Assembly (NCBI GenBank): GCA_015222855.1
Contig: JADFWA010000140.1
Location: 1-8,345 of the forward strand
Reading direction: 5' to 3'
DNA length: 8,345 nucleotides
Source: Pseudomonadota bacterium
GTDB taxonomy: Bacteria > Desulfobacterota > Syntrophia > Syntrophales > JADFWA01
Part shown: in pieces, positions 1 through 6,576 of the stretch
Position numbering within the stretch: the stretch's first letter is position 1
Layout: every line of letters begins with the position of its first letter
Position numbers and translations under genes: made by a program
Notes under the pieces: model-generated
Told to the model about the DNA's origin: nothing
The model's database searches: none
What the model saw: only the letters and a program-made list of their open reading frames with translations

Positions 1-189
1 CAAAATACTCAATGTATTCCTGCGGTTAAAATTTTCGCCTTCCTTGAACTCGAACGAAATTGAGTATTTTTCAAAGGTCTCATAGCTTACAAGACTACGA
101 ATAAATTCTATCTTACCATGAAAGACACGATCTTCATCGCTATAATGAACCGAGCCATAATATCCTTTGTAACTCATCATATCTTTCAT
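1..189 (-). CDS. HicB-like antitoxin, partial (runs off left edge), C-terminal part atypical
   Basis: The minus-strand frame opens with ATG at 189 and stays open for 63 codons to the window edge. The N-terminus (MKDMMSYKGYYGSVHYSDED, then VFHGKIEFIRSLVSYE) matches the partial-RNaseH-fold start of HicB antitoxins, which normally bind and neutralise the HicA mRNA interferase and autorepress their operon. A strong Shine-Dalgarno AGGAGG lies at 197-202, 7 nt from the start. The gene begins 20 bp after the stop of the 797-residue gene, so the two may be cotranscribed. After SYE (near residue 37) the usual HicB continuation, of the GTDVKSL...FQEAVDDYL kind, is absent. It is replaced by TFEKYSISFEFKEGENF and so on, coinciding with a 12-bp inverted repeat. 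No hicA-like ORF precedes it. It may be an orphan antitoxin, a diverged family member or a gene damaged by a small insertion. The HicB start is fairly sure; the integrity of the gene is not. Confidence 0.6.
   Translation of the reverse strand, partial: MKDMMSYKGYYGSVHYSDEDRVFHGKIEFIRSLVSYETFEKYSISFEFKEGENFNRRNTLSIL
2..70. repeat. 12-bp perfect inverted repeat inside the HicB-like frame
   Basis: AAAATACTCAAT at 2-13 is the exact reverse complement of ATTGAGTATTTT at 59-70, with 45 bp between the arms. The right arm starts about 12 bp beyond the point where HicB similarity ends (near position 79). It could be the end of a small inserted element or a transcript hairpin. No transposase or target duplication is visible because the window ends at base 1. 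Confidence 0.45.
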
Positions 190-209
190 AACATTTCCTC
201 CTCAGTCTT

Positions 210-2603
210 TCAATCCCTTCCGATCTTTGGATAAATTACTGCCGACAGTATATAAAGCACTAAGGCAGTAAGCACCACCGATTTGAAACCCCATTCAATG
301 GCGATCAGGACGGTTGCCGAGGCTCCGATGACGGAGAAGAAACCATTTATTCCCCAGGCCCATGGGATCAATCCTTCCCTGTTTTCTGTCAGTCGGCTTA
401 ATCCGGAAGGGAAGGGGATGCCCATCGGTATGGCAAGCGGCGCTATTAATAGGCTGCAGATAATCATACGCATCCCCAGAGAGAAGCCGGACAAGGTGTT
501 CTGTAACAGGTGATCGGTTTTTATGTAGATGATTCCGACGGTGGCAATAAAGGCTATGGCAAGGAGGATTTGTTTCGGTTTTACTGTGCCAATCTTTCCT
601 GCGATTAGACTTCCGATTCCTGAATAGATGAGAAAAGAGCCGATGACGACGCTTGCGGAGAAGACGGGGTCATAGAGATACCGGATGAACTGCTGGAGGA
701 ATGACATCTCCAGGAACATGTAGGCCAGACCGAGTGCACCGAAATAAACGAAGACCGGTGTTTTCCCACGTGGTGAGCCTCCAATCAGTTTGATGGGGGC
801 AAGTATTAAAATCAGGCTCAGTATGACGAGAATGCAAAGCGCTATCCAGACGAGAATATATCCCCAGTCTATGAGGGGTATGGATATCCGCCCGTATGGG
901 CCGAGATATTTCTTCAGGACGGCCAGTTTGAAGGTGTGGGCGAAGAATGGCCTGTCATCGGTGGCAGGCCGGATATAGAACGGATATTCATTATAAAATT
1001 GTTCTCCTTCCCCCGAAAGCAGCCTGGTTGCGGCAAGGAAAAAGTAGCTTTCGTCCAGTTTGTTTACGATATTGGTTTCCTCTTCTTTGATACCGGGATA
1101 GTAGCAGAGATCGAAAAGGCGGCTCTTACAGAATTTTTTGGCGGTTTCAATCTCTTCCCGGTTGAAGTCGCCCTTTTTTATCAGTAGAGTCGCCGTCTGC
1201 CAGCTCCTGATCATGATGATGGATTTGGGTGCATTTTTGGCCTCAAGGGCATCAATGGCCGTTGCCAGAAGCTTTATACAGTCCCTGGGAGGGTTTTTGA
1301 TCCACCTGGAAATGTTGAGAATGCCTCCGGGATTGAGGCGGCCCAGGCAGATTTTCAGGGACTCGGTCGTAAAGAGATAGTTTTCATTCAATGAATAAAC
1401 GCCCGCGGAGGCCGACTCCATCGATTCGAGGAGACTTATCTGGATCAGGTCAAATCGCCTCATCGTGTTTTGAAGGAAGCCCCTCCCGTCTTCGACAAAA
1501 ATCCGGCATTGTTCGGGATTGTAAATGTCTCCGCTGAAATTGCGATATTCCCCCTGCATAAGACGGATGATATCCCCGTTCATCTCCACGACGGAGATGT
1601 CCTTTGCCGTGTGATATTTCGCGTTCAGTACTTCCGTTCCCGCGCCTCCGCCGATTATGAGCACTGCCGGATCGCTCAAAAGTTTGTAGGGAAGGGAGGT
1701 GGTGCGATAGTCCATGAAGCGTATATCTTCCAAGTCGCCGGTGAACCTGTTAATCGCGCCCGCCGTATCTCCGTTCAGGAAGAGACCCTTCTGCTTTGGC
1801 AATCCGTGTGGACAGTTCAGGCTCAGGTCGGGCAGGTAATGGTATGCGGGGCTGTCCAAGACAGTGACGAGGCCCAGCGGGCCGAATGTTTCCGCCTCGA
1901 TTTTTGCCCCCATCTGGCTTTTGGCAAGAGAGAGGTCTTTGAATTTGTTCATGTATACCGGCTTGTCATGGAGTAGAATGAAGTAAAGCGGGACTATCGC
2001 AATCAGGATAATTGCCGGAACCACGGTCTGGATGCGGCTGCTCGCGGCCGTAAGTGTTGCACAGACAGTTATTATGGAAATAATGAGGATAATTTCATAA
2101 GGGCCCAGGTGAAAAACTGTAAGCAGTATCAAAAGGCTTCCAATACCTGAGCCTGTCAGGTTGGAGAAGTATATCCTGTAGATATTTTCCGGGAAAATCG
2201 AAAAGCTGAGTCCTATGCATACGGCGCCGAGGAAAAAGGGGATGAACATGGCGAGGCTGATATAGAGAAGATTCAATGTCTCACGCGCCTGCCAGATTAT
2301 CATGAGCGGGTTGAAGGCGATAACATGGCTCAAGTAGATATTTATCCAGATGGATGGAAGCAGCAGGAGGGGGAAGAGATACAGAATCGTTGAAAAGTTG
2401 TTTTTCAGCTTTGTTTTAAACAGGAAAATAAAGGCGCCGCTTGAGCCGAAGCCGAGCAGGGCGATGCTGACAATCAGGTAGGCAAAGTGGTGCCAGTACT
2501 GTATGGAAAATATCTTGAAGAGGATGATCTCGTAGGTGATCAGGGCGACTGAAATAAGAAAGACGGAAACCTGGGTTCTCTTTAGTGATGGGCGAGATGT
2601 CAT
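210..2603 (-). CDS. Polytopic membrane protein with spermidine synthase-like (SAM-fold) domain, 797 aa
   Basis: Hydrophobic segments cover about residues 13-212 (about seven helices). A soluble spermine/spermidine-synthase-type Rossmann domain follows at about 230-560, then a second hydrophobic block at about 578-790. In the soluble part VLIIGGGAGTEV (314-325) is the nucleotide-binding loop, E340 in ISVVEMNGD is the expected ribose-binding acid, and EDGRGFL (371-377) follows. The C-terminal half has GLAYMFLEMSFLQQF (625-639), GIPFPSGL (728-735) and PWAWGINGFFSVIGA (747-761), typical of the membrane-fused members. Aligned to E. coli SpeE, the catalytic Asp pair (IISDCTDP) reads QISLLES, so D158 and D161 become S390 and E393. 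True polyamine synthesis is therefore doubtful, and methyl transfer or another use of SAM is possible. ATG at 2603 is preceded by GAAGGA at 2615-2620. The family call is secure; the substrate is unknown. Confidence 0.85.
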   Translation of the reverse strand: MTSRPSLKRTQVSVFLISVALITYEIILFKIFSIQYWHHFAYLIVSIALLGFGSSGAFIFLFKTKLKNNFSTILYLFPLLLLPSIWINIYLSHVIAFNPLMIIWQARETLNLLYISLAMFIPFFLGAVCIGLSFSIFPENIYRIYFSNLTGSGIGSLLILLTVFHLGPYEIILIISIITVCATLTAASSRIQTVVPAIILIAIVPLYFILLHDKPVYMNKFKDLSLAKSQMGAKIEAETFGPLGLVTVLDSPAYHYLPDLSLNCPHGLPKQKGLFLNGDTAGAINRFTGDLEDIRFMDYRTTSLPYKLLSDPAVLIIGGGAGTEVLNAKYHTAKDISVVEMNGDIIRLMQGEYRNFSGDIYNPEQCRIFVEDGRGFLQNTMRRFDLIQISLLESMESASAGVYSLNENYLFTTESLKICLGRLNPGGILNISRWIKNPPRDCIKLLATAIDALEAKNAPKSIIMIRSWQTATLLIKKGDFNREEIETAKKFCKSRLFDLCYYPGIKEEETNIVNKLDESYFFLAATRLLSGEGEQFYNEYPFYIRPATDDRPFFAHTFKLAVLKKYLGPYGRISIPLIDWGYILVWIALCILVILSLILILAPIKLIGGSPRGKTPVFVYFGALGLAYMFLEMSFLQQFIRYLYDPVFSASVVIGSFLIYSGIGSLIAGKIGTVKPKQILLAIAFIATVGIIYIKTDHLLQNTLSGFSLGMRMIICSLLIAPLAIPMGIPFPSGLSRLTENREGLIPWAWGINGFFSVIGASATVLIAIEWGFKSVVLTALVLYILSAVIYPKIGRD

Positions 2604-2620
2604 GGGTTGTTGTTTCCTTC

Positions 2621-2649
2621 TTCACCCCTCCCCCTTCAAGGGGGGTGAA
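2621..2649. repeat. G/C-tract hairpin just upstream of the 797-aa gene
   Basis: TTCACCC (2621-2627) pairs with GGGTGAA (2643-2649), and inside it CCCCC (2630-2634) can pair with GGGGG (2640-2644) around TTCAA. On the minus strand this sits in the 5' leader directly before the GAAGGA ribosome binding site (2615-2620). It resembles the hairpin at 4387-4405 before the other spermidine-synthase-like gene. It may be a dispersed repeat, a leader structure, or both. Confidence 0.5.
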
Positions 2650-2655
2650 GCACCC

Positions 2656-2711
2656 GGTCGGGTATAAAACCCGACCCTACGATTCTGTAGGGTGGTATTT
2701 TATATACCACC
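2656..2711. repeat. Double-hairpin intergenic palindrome (GGTCGGGT family)
   Basis: Two perfect 8-bp hairpins sit next to each other: GGTCGGGT (2656-2663) with ACCCGACC (2669-2676) around ATAAA, and GGTGGTAT (2691-2698) with ATACCACC (2704-2711) around TTTAT. Between them ACCCTAC (2674-2680) can instead pair with GTAGGGT (2687-2693), so the two outer hairpins compete with a central one. A related copy with the same outer arms lies at 3662-3718, which marks this as a dispersed repeat. Confidence 0.7.
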
Positions 2712-2731
2712 GCATCCGGTCATGTCTGATA

Positions 2732-2853
2732 GAGGCACAAAGAGAGAAAAGCAAAACTGTTTTATTGGTTGAATTGGTTTCATTCGTTTCGTTGGTTAAC
2801 TAATAGAACTAATCAAACCAACAGAACCGTTTTTATATGTGCCTTTGTGCCTC
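2732..2853. repeat. About 120-bp imperfect palindromic element ending in GAGGCACAAAG
   Basis: GAGGCACAAAG (2732-2742) is the exact reverse complement of CTTTGTGCCTC (2843-2853). Between them is a TTGGTT/CGTTTC-rich left half and a CAAACCAACAGAAC-type right half, arranged roughly symmetrically around GTTAAC (2795-2800). It has no coding signature. The 15-mer TAACTAATAGAACTA (2797-2811) recurs exactly at 8122-8136, so this is a repeat family member and not a unique regulatory site. It lies between the minus-strand pcm and 797-aa genes. Confidence 0.65.
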
Positions 2854-2855
2854 AA

Positions 2856-2877
2856 GCTGCCGGCGTCAGCCGGTAGC
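2856..2877 (-). terminator. Possible terminator hairpin after pcm
   Basis: GCTGCCGGC (2856-2864) can pair with GCCGGTAGC (2869-2877) around GTCA, with one mismatch in the minus-strand RNA (a G-U pair if read on the plus strand). It begins 3 nt beyond the pcm stop codon. No T-tract follows on the minus strand (TTGAGGCAC), so it is at best a weak intrinsic terminator or a 3'-end stabiliser. Confidence 0.35.
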
Positions 2878-2880
2878 AGT

Positions 2881-3618
2881 CTACTTATACTTACCGGTAA
2901 GTGGTACGAAACGTACTGACATCAGGTTTCGGGTGGTTATTTTTCCGGCACTTCCCTTTTCTACCAGTACCAGGTTCTGAATCATGAAGGGGCCGCCGAC
3001 GGGGATGACCATTCTGCCTCCATTTTTAAGCTGTTTCAGAAGAGGCGGCGGGATATGGCCGGCTGCAGCGGTTACGATTATGGCATCGAATGGCGCATGT
3101 TCCGGCCAGCCGTAGTAACCGTCGCCGCATGTGACTTCAACGTTCTTATAACCGAGTTTTTTTAGTCTGAGAGATGCCGATTTTGCAAGTTCGGGGATGA
3201 TCTCAATTGTATATGCCTCCTTAGCGATACAGGAAAGAATTGCCGCCTGGTAGCCTGAACCTGTTCCGATTTCAAGAACACGATTCTCTTTATCCAGATT
3301 CAGTATCTCCGTCATGTATGCCACGATATAGGGCTGGGAGATTGTCTGTCCGTAACCTATCGGCAGGGGTGTGTCGTCATAGGCCATGATTACCCACCCT
3401 TTCGGGACAAACTCATGGCGTGGGACGGTCATCATTGCCCTGATAACATCTTCATTCCGGACACCCCTCCTGATAATCTGCTTGTTTACCATCCCCTTTC
3501 TCTTAGACGCAAAGGTCGTCTCATTGAATTCGTCCTGAGACGCTCCTTTTATCGGTGAAATGGCTGCGATAAAGAAGATCAGTGCTGATATTGATATTAT
3601 TTTCCAGATTTTATTCAT
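2881..3618 (-). CDS. pcm: Protein-L-isoaspartate O-methyltransferase with N-terminal signal peptide
   Basis: PCMT uses SAM to methylate L-isoaspartyl residues in aged proteins so that they can return to aspartate. In this 245-residue protein the family signatures run in order: RGVRNEDVIRAM (51-62), VPRHEFVP (65-72), the GYGQTISQPY active-site segment (88-97), SAM motif VLEIGTGSGYQAA (114-126), E139, CGDGYYGW (164-171) and FVPLTG (237-242). Unlike the usual cytoplasmic enzyme of about 200-210 residues, it starts with MNKIWKIISISALIFFIAA, a Sec-type signal, with a plausible cleavage near GAS|Q (25-28). That implies periplasmic or membrane location. ATG at 3618 has no Shine-Dalgarno, but a promoter ends almost at the start, suggesting leaderless translation. 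An internal ATG at 3492 (M43) preceded by GAAAGGGG would give a normal-sized enzyme without the signal. Function is secure; location is inferred. Confidence 0.93.
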   Translation of the reverse strand: MNKIWKIISISALIFFIAAISPIKGASQDEFNETTFASKRKGMVNKQIIRRGVRNEDVIRAMMTVPRHEFVPKGWVIMAYDDTPLPIGYGQTISQPYIVAYMTEILNLDKENRVLEIGTGSGYQAAILSCIAKEAYTIEIIPELAKSASLRLKKLGYKNVEVTCGDGYYGWPEHAPFDAIIVTAAAGHIPPPLLKQLKNGGRMVIPVGGPFMIQNLVLVEKGSAGKITTRNLMSVRFVPLTGKYK

Positions 3619-3627
3619 TTTTATGCT

Positions 3628-3655
3628 ATTATAATCAATACTTGTGCTGTGTTAA
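3628..3655 (-). promoter_or_regulatory. Sigma-70-type promoter for pcm, near-leaderless
   Basis: Reading the minus strand, TTAACA (3655-3650), a 16-bp spacer and a perfect TATAAT (3633-3628) form a good housekeeping promoter. Initiation 6-7 nt beyond the -10 box falls around 3621-3622, only 3-4 nt before the ATG at 3618. The -10 lies in the palindrome ATTATAAT (3628-3635), so TATAAT is also present on the plus strand, but without a recognisable -35 there. Confidence 0.55.
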
Positions 3656-3661
3656 GTTTGC

Positions 3662-3718
3662 GGTCGGGTCCCCGCCTGCCTCGCGTTGCGAAGCATGGTG
3701 GGCAGGTAAAATCCGACC
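3662..3718. repeat. GGTCGGGT-family intergenic hairpin, second copy
   Basis: GGTCGGGT (3662-3669) pairs with ATCCGACC (3711-3718), seven pairs plus one G-T. Inside it CCTGCC (3675-3680) pairs with GGCAGG (3701-3706), and TCGC (3681-3684) with GCGA (3688-3691) around GTT. The outer arms match the element at 2656-2676, but the inside is longer. It lies between the divergent pcm and DUF2784 genes. Confidence 0.65.
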
Positions 3719-3770
3719 CCTACAATTGGGGACTCGCTCTTAAAGTCCTATTCCCCCAAAATGGAGGAAA

Positions 3771-4160
3771 ATGTTTTACAAAGTTGCCGCCGATTTTGTT
3801 ATTATTACCCACTTTATGTGGATTCTGTTTGTGATACTGGGATTTCCGGTGTTTCTCTATTTCAATCTGTCTATCTGGAGGCTGCTCCACCTGGCTGCCC
3901 TGATCGCAGCCATTATTATGCAGCTTACCCGTACTATCTGTCCTCTAACCTATCTTGAAGCTTACCTGAAATCGAAAGATATATCCGGCGCCGTCTATCC
4001 GGGCGCCTTTATCATAGCAAAAATAGAGAGCATAATATATGTCGAAGATTTAATAACCCTTGAGAGAATAACCTGTCTGACTCTGTTTTTTTTCATAATC
4101 GTTTTGCTTTCCTTCTGGTTCAGGCCGATTAAGTTGAAACGGGAGAAAGTGAAAAAGTGA
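3771..4160 (+). CDS. DUF2784-type small membrane protein
   Basis: This 129-residue protein is mostly hydrophobic, with segments at about 8-30, 33-53, 75-92 and 99-117 and a basic tail (RPIKLKREKVKK). The pattern Y-K-V-A-A-D near the N-terminus, THFMWILFVILG (13-24), WRLLHLAALIAAI (36-48) and ICPLTYLEAYLK (56-67) is that of DUF2784, a family of inner-membrane proteins of unknown function. The His in THF and the CPLT-LE motif are the conserved landmarks. ATG at 3771 is preceded by GGAGG (3763-3767) at a short 3-nt spacing. It is transcribed away from pcm and lies 250 bp before the three-gene operon, separated from it by a large palindrome, so it is probably not in the same transcript. Family assignment is from motif memory, not a search. 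Confidence 0.75.
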   Translation: MFYKVAADFVIITHFMWILFVILGFPVFLYFNLSIWRLLHLAALIAAIIMQLTRTICPLTYLEAYLKSKDISGAVYPGAFIIAKIESIIYVEDLITLERITCLTLFFFIIVLLSFWFRPIKLKREKVKK

Positions 4161-4248
4161 ACGCGGTCAGGAAGGTAAGTATATCATGTAGCGCTTTTAT
4201 TTCAAGATATTAAAAGATGATGGTCTCGTAAAAAGTCAAAAACTTGTC

Positions 4249-4335
4249 AATCTGTCATTCCCGCGTAGGCGGGAATCCAGTCTTTTCAAGTGCTTAGCCG
4301 TTTATGGATTCCCGCCTACGCGGGAATGACAGATT
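4249..4335. repeat. Perfect 31-bp inverted repeat with nested palindromes (REP/MITE-like)
   Basis: The arm at 4249-4279 is an exact reverse complement of the arm at 4305-4335, with a 25-nt spacer. Each arm is itself palindromic: ATTCCCGC (4257-4264), GTAG, GCGGGAAT (4269-4276). Outside the arms TCGTAAAAA (left, in 4227-4235) and its complement TTTTTACGA (4334-4342) extend the symmetry imperfectly, so the element may span about 4226-4343. It has no coding capacity. The CCCGCG..GCGGGAATCCA core is a widespread intergenic repeat type. In RNA it would form a very stable stem that could block read-through from the DUF2784 gene. Confidence 0.8.
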
Positions 4336-4386
4336 TTTTACGAACTTGTCAAAGATGATCTTGGGAAAGGTCAAAATCCCCCCTGT

Positions 4387-4405
4387 CCCCCTTTACGAAA
4401 GGGGG
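4387..4405 (+). promoter_or_regulatory. Hairpin that contains the ribosome binding site of the 721-aa gene
   Basis: CCCCCTTT (4387-4394) pairs perfectly with AAAGGGGG (4398-4405) around ACG. The G-run is the only Shine-Dalgarno-like sequence before the GTG at 4411, so the stem would hide it. It may simply be a dispersed C-tract/G-tract repeat (a similar one is at 2621-2649), but its position would affect translation. Confidence 0.5.
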
Positions 4406-4410
4406 GATAA

Positions 4411-6576
4411 GTGAGGTTCAGATACTCCATGGCACGAAACACCGATACCTTTTCTGTCCCCTTTGCGATTACTGCCCTTGGCATATCTTCGGTAATCACC
4501 CAGATTACCGTTATCCGTGAATTTATAAATGTATTTGAGGGGAATGAAATCGTTTTGGGGATTCTCTTTTCGCTTTGGCTCTTGCTTACAGGGTTGGGGG
4601 CATGGCTGGGAAAGTTTATAACCTCTTCACGGTTGCAGATGTTTTTGCTTCGTATATCCCTTTATCTTGTTGCCTTTCTGCCCATTTTCCATATTGTTCT
4701 TATCCGCTTTCTCAGAAACGAACTCTTCATCAGGGGGGAGCTTCCCGGCATCGGACCTCTGATCATCTGGGCATTGGTTCTCCTGCTTCCGTATTGCATT
4801 CTTTCCGGGGGGCTGCTTACCCTTGCCTGCAGTGTTTTGGCCTTCAGCGGTTTTGATAAACGCAGCATCGGCAGAGTCTATTTTTTTGACAACATTGGTG
4901 ACATCCTGGGAGGGGTTATTTTCACTTTCGTTCTTGTACGTTTTTGCAACAATCTGACCGCCTTGTATATTCCCGCCCTTTTCTGTCTTATGGGGTTTCT
5001 ATCACTTAAGCCTGATGGTTATGGTAAGGGATTATTTTACAGCTCTCTGGGACTCATCGGCCTGATATCCCTTTTTTGTATTGTCTGGTTTATAAACCTG
5101 AATGATATCTCCCTGCGATGGCTTTACCCGCACCAGAAGATAGTAGACCATCGGGAATCCCCTTACGGAAGGCTGGTTGTCACACAGAGTCATGATCAGA
5201 TATCCTTTTTCGAGAGCGGGGGGCATCTCTTCTCAACCCCCAACACCTTTGCCAACGAGGAGATCGTCCATTACGCGCTTCCACAGCTCCCGAAGGTTGA
5301 GTCCGTCCTTCTGGTTTCGGGCGGCATGGCCGGTGTTGTTGATGAAATCCTGAAGTATGATGTCGGGCATCTTGATTACGTTGAACTTGATCCCGCGATA
5401 ATATCCGCCGGGATGCAACACCTTGATGTCCGTTTCCCGCCGGAGGTGCACCTGCATCGGGGTGACGGGAGGAAGTTTATCCAAAAGACTGATAAAAAGT
5501 ATGACGGCATCATCCTTGATCTTCCCGCTCCGGGGTCGCTCCAGCTTAACCGCTTTTATACCCTTGAATTCTTCAAAGAGGCCGGATCGGTGCTCCTGCC
5601 GGGAGGTGTTATATGCTTCGGTGTTCCAGGGGCGGAGAATTATATCAGCGAGGATCAGGCGCGCTTTCTCTCAACCCTCAAAAATACACTGAAACAGGTC
5701 TTCAAAAATGTCCTGATTATACCGGGAGAGAGGAATATTTTCATCGCCTCCGACTCGCCGCTGTCTTCCGATATAGCTTCGCTTATCTCTTCCAGAAAGA
5801 TTGAAACCGTTTACGTAAATGAGAATTACCTTATGGGGAGAGTGACTCCCGAGAGACTTTCCTTTGTGGAGGGCTCTATTATTGATAATGTTCCGGTAAA
5901 CCACGATTTGCGCCCCACGGCGTTTTTCTACCGGATGCGTGTCTGGCTTGGCATGTTCCAGGAAAACTACAGGATAATTCTGATTGCGGTTTTCCTCTTC
6001 TTCGTTCTATATTTTTTCCGTATCGGGATAGTCAGAAAGGCCATATTTTCGACGGGTTTTACGGCTTCATCCATGGAGGTTGTTATTCTCCTCTGTTACC
6101 AGCTTTTGCACGGCAGTGTTTATACCGGGATAGGCTTTATTATCGCATCGTTTATGTTTGGGCTTGCCGTGGGGAGCTTCATGGCAAACAGGGCAATTTC
6201 AAAAAACCGTGCAATAAACATAAGATCGGTTTTAGAGATTGAAATAGCGATTACGGTCTACATCGTTCTATTTATGATGATGCTCTTCTGGTGGCAGGCC
6301 CTGCTTGGAAATTTTGGCTTTGCTGTTCTGACCGTTCTTATCGGCGCGTTGACGGGGTATGAGTTCCCCATCGCCGGAAGGATTCTCTTTTCCTCTCCAT
6401 GGGAGACGGCCGGCTCTCTTTATGCCGCCGATTTGTTAGGGGCAAGTCTGGGGGCGCTTATTGTCAGTTTGTTTGTTATTCCCGTTTTTGGAATTTATTA
6501 TACCTGTTCCCTTCTGATAGTATTTAAGATACTTATTATTGTGGGGTTGCTGTTTCGGAGAAGGACTTCGATATGA
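4411..6576 (+). CDS. Polytopic membrane protein with spermidine synthase-like domain, 721 aa
   Basis: About seven hydrophobic helices (about 15-230), a spermidine-synthase-type domain (about 240-510) and a second block of about six or seven helices (about 520-713). N-terminal ITQITVIREF (30-38) and NEIVLGILFSLWLLLTGLGAWLG (45-67) are typical of this fusion family. In the soluble domain ESPYGRLVV (249-257), SGGMAG (303-308), YVELDP (323-328) and GDGRKF (351-356) outline the decarboxylated-SAM or SAM site. YDGIILDLPAPG (364-375) keeps the first catalytic Asp of SpeE (D158 = D370) but has Ala in place of the second (D161 = A373). NHDLRPTAFFY (497-507) and TAGSLYAADLLGASLGAL (666-683) are further family marks. 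GTG at 4411 lies 4 nt after the G-run at 4401-4406. ATG at 4429 is an alternative but has a poorly spaced GAGG. The stop overlaps the next start (ATGA), implying translational coupling. Product unknown. Confidence 0.86.
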   Translation: MRFRYSMARNTDTFSVPFAITALGISSVITQITVIREFINVFEGNEIVLGILFSLWLLLTGLGAWLGKFITSSRLQMFLLRISLYLVAFLPIFHIVLIRFLRNELFIRGELPGIGPLIIWALVLLLPYCILSGGLLTLACSVLAFSGFDKRSIGRVYFFDNIGDILGGVIFTFVLVRFCNNLTALYIPALFCLMGFLSLKPDGYGKGLFYSSLGLIGLISLFCIVWFINLNDISLRWLYPHQKIVDHRESPYGRLVVTQSHDQISFFESGGHLFSTPNTFANEEIVHYALPQLPKVESVLLVSGGMAGVVDEILKYDVGHLDYVELDPAIISAGMQHLDVRFPPEVHLHRGDGRKFIQKTDKKYDGIILDLPAPGSLQLNRFYTLEFFKEAGSVLLPGGVICFGVPGAENYISEDQARFLSTLKNTLKQVFKNVLIIPGERNIFIASDSPLSSDIASLISSRKIETVYVNENYLMGRVTPERLSFVEGSIIDNVPVNHDLRPTAFFYRMRVWLGMFQENYRIILIAVFLFFVLYFFRIGIVRKAIFSTGFTASSMEVVILLCYQLLHGSVYTGIGFIIASFMFGLAVGSFMANRAISKNRAINIRSVLEIEIAITVYIVLFMMMLFWWQALLGNFGFAVLTVLIGALTGYEFPIAGRILFSSPWETAGSLYAADLLGASLGALIVSLFVIPVFGIYYTCSLLIVFKILIIVGLLFRRRTSI

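Noticed and set aside
1470..1976. 168-codon plus-strand ORF opposite the 797-aa gene
   Set aside because: It lies antisense to the strongly conserved SAM-binding region of the 797-aa protein, and its translation shows no recognisable motif.
2585..2803. 72-codon plus-strand ORF over the gap left of pcm
   Set aside because: It consists of palindromic repeats translated by chance; no family resemblance was seen.
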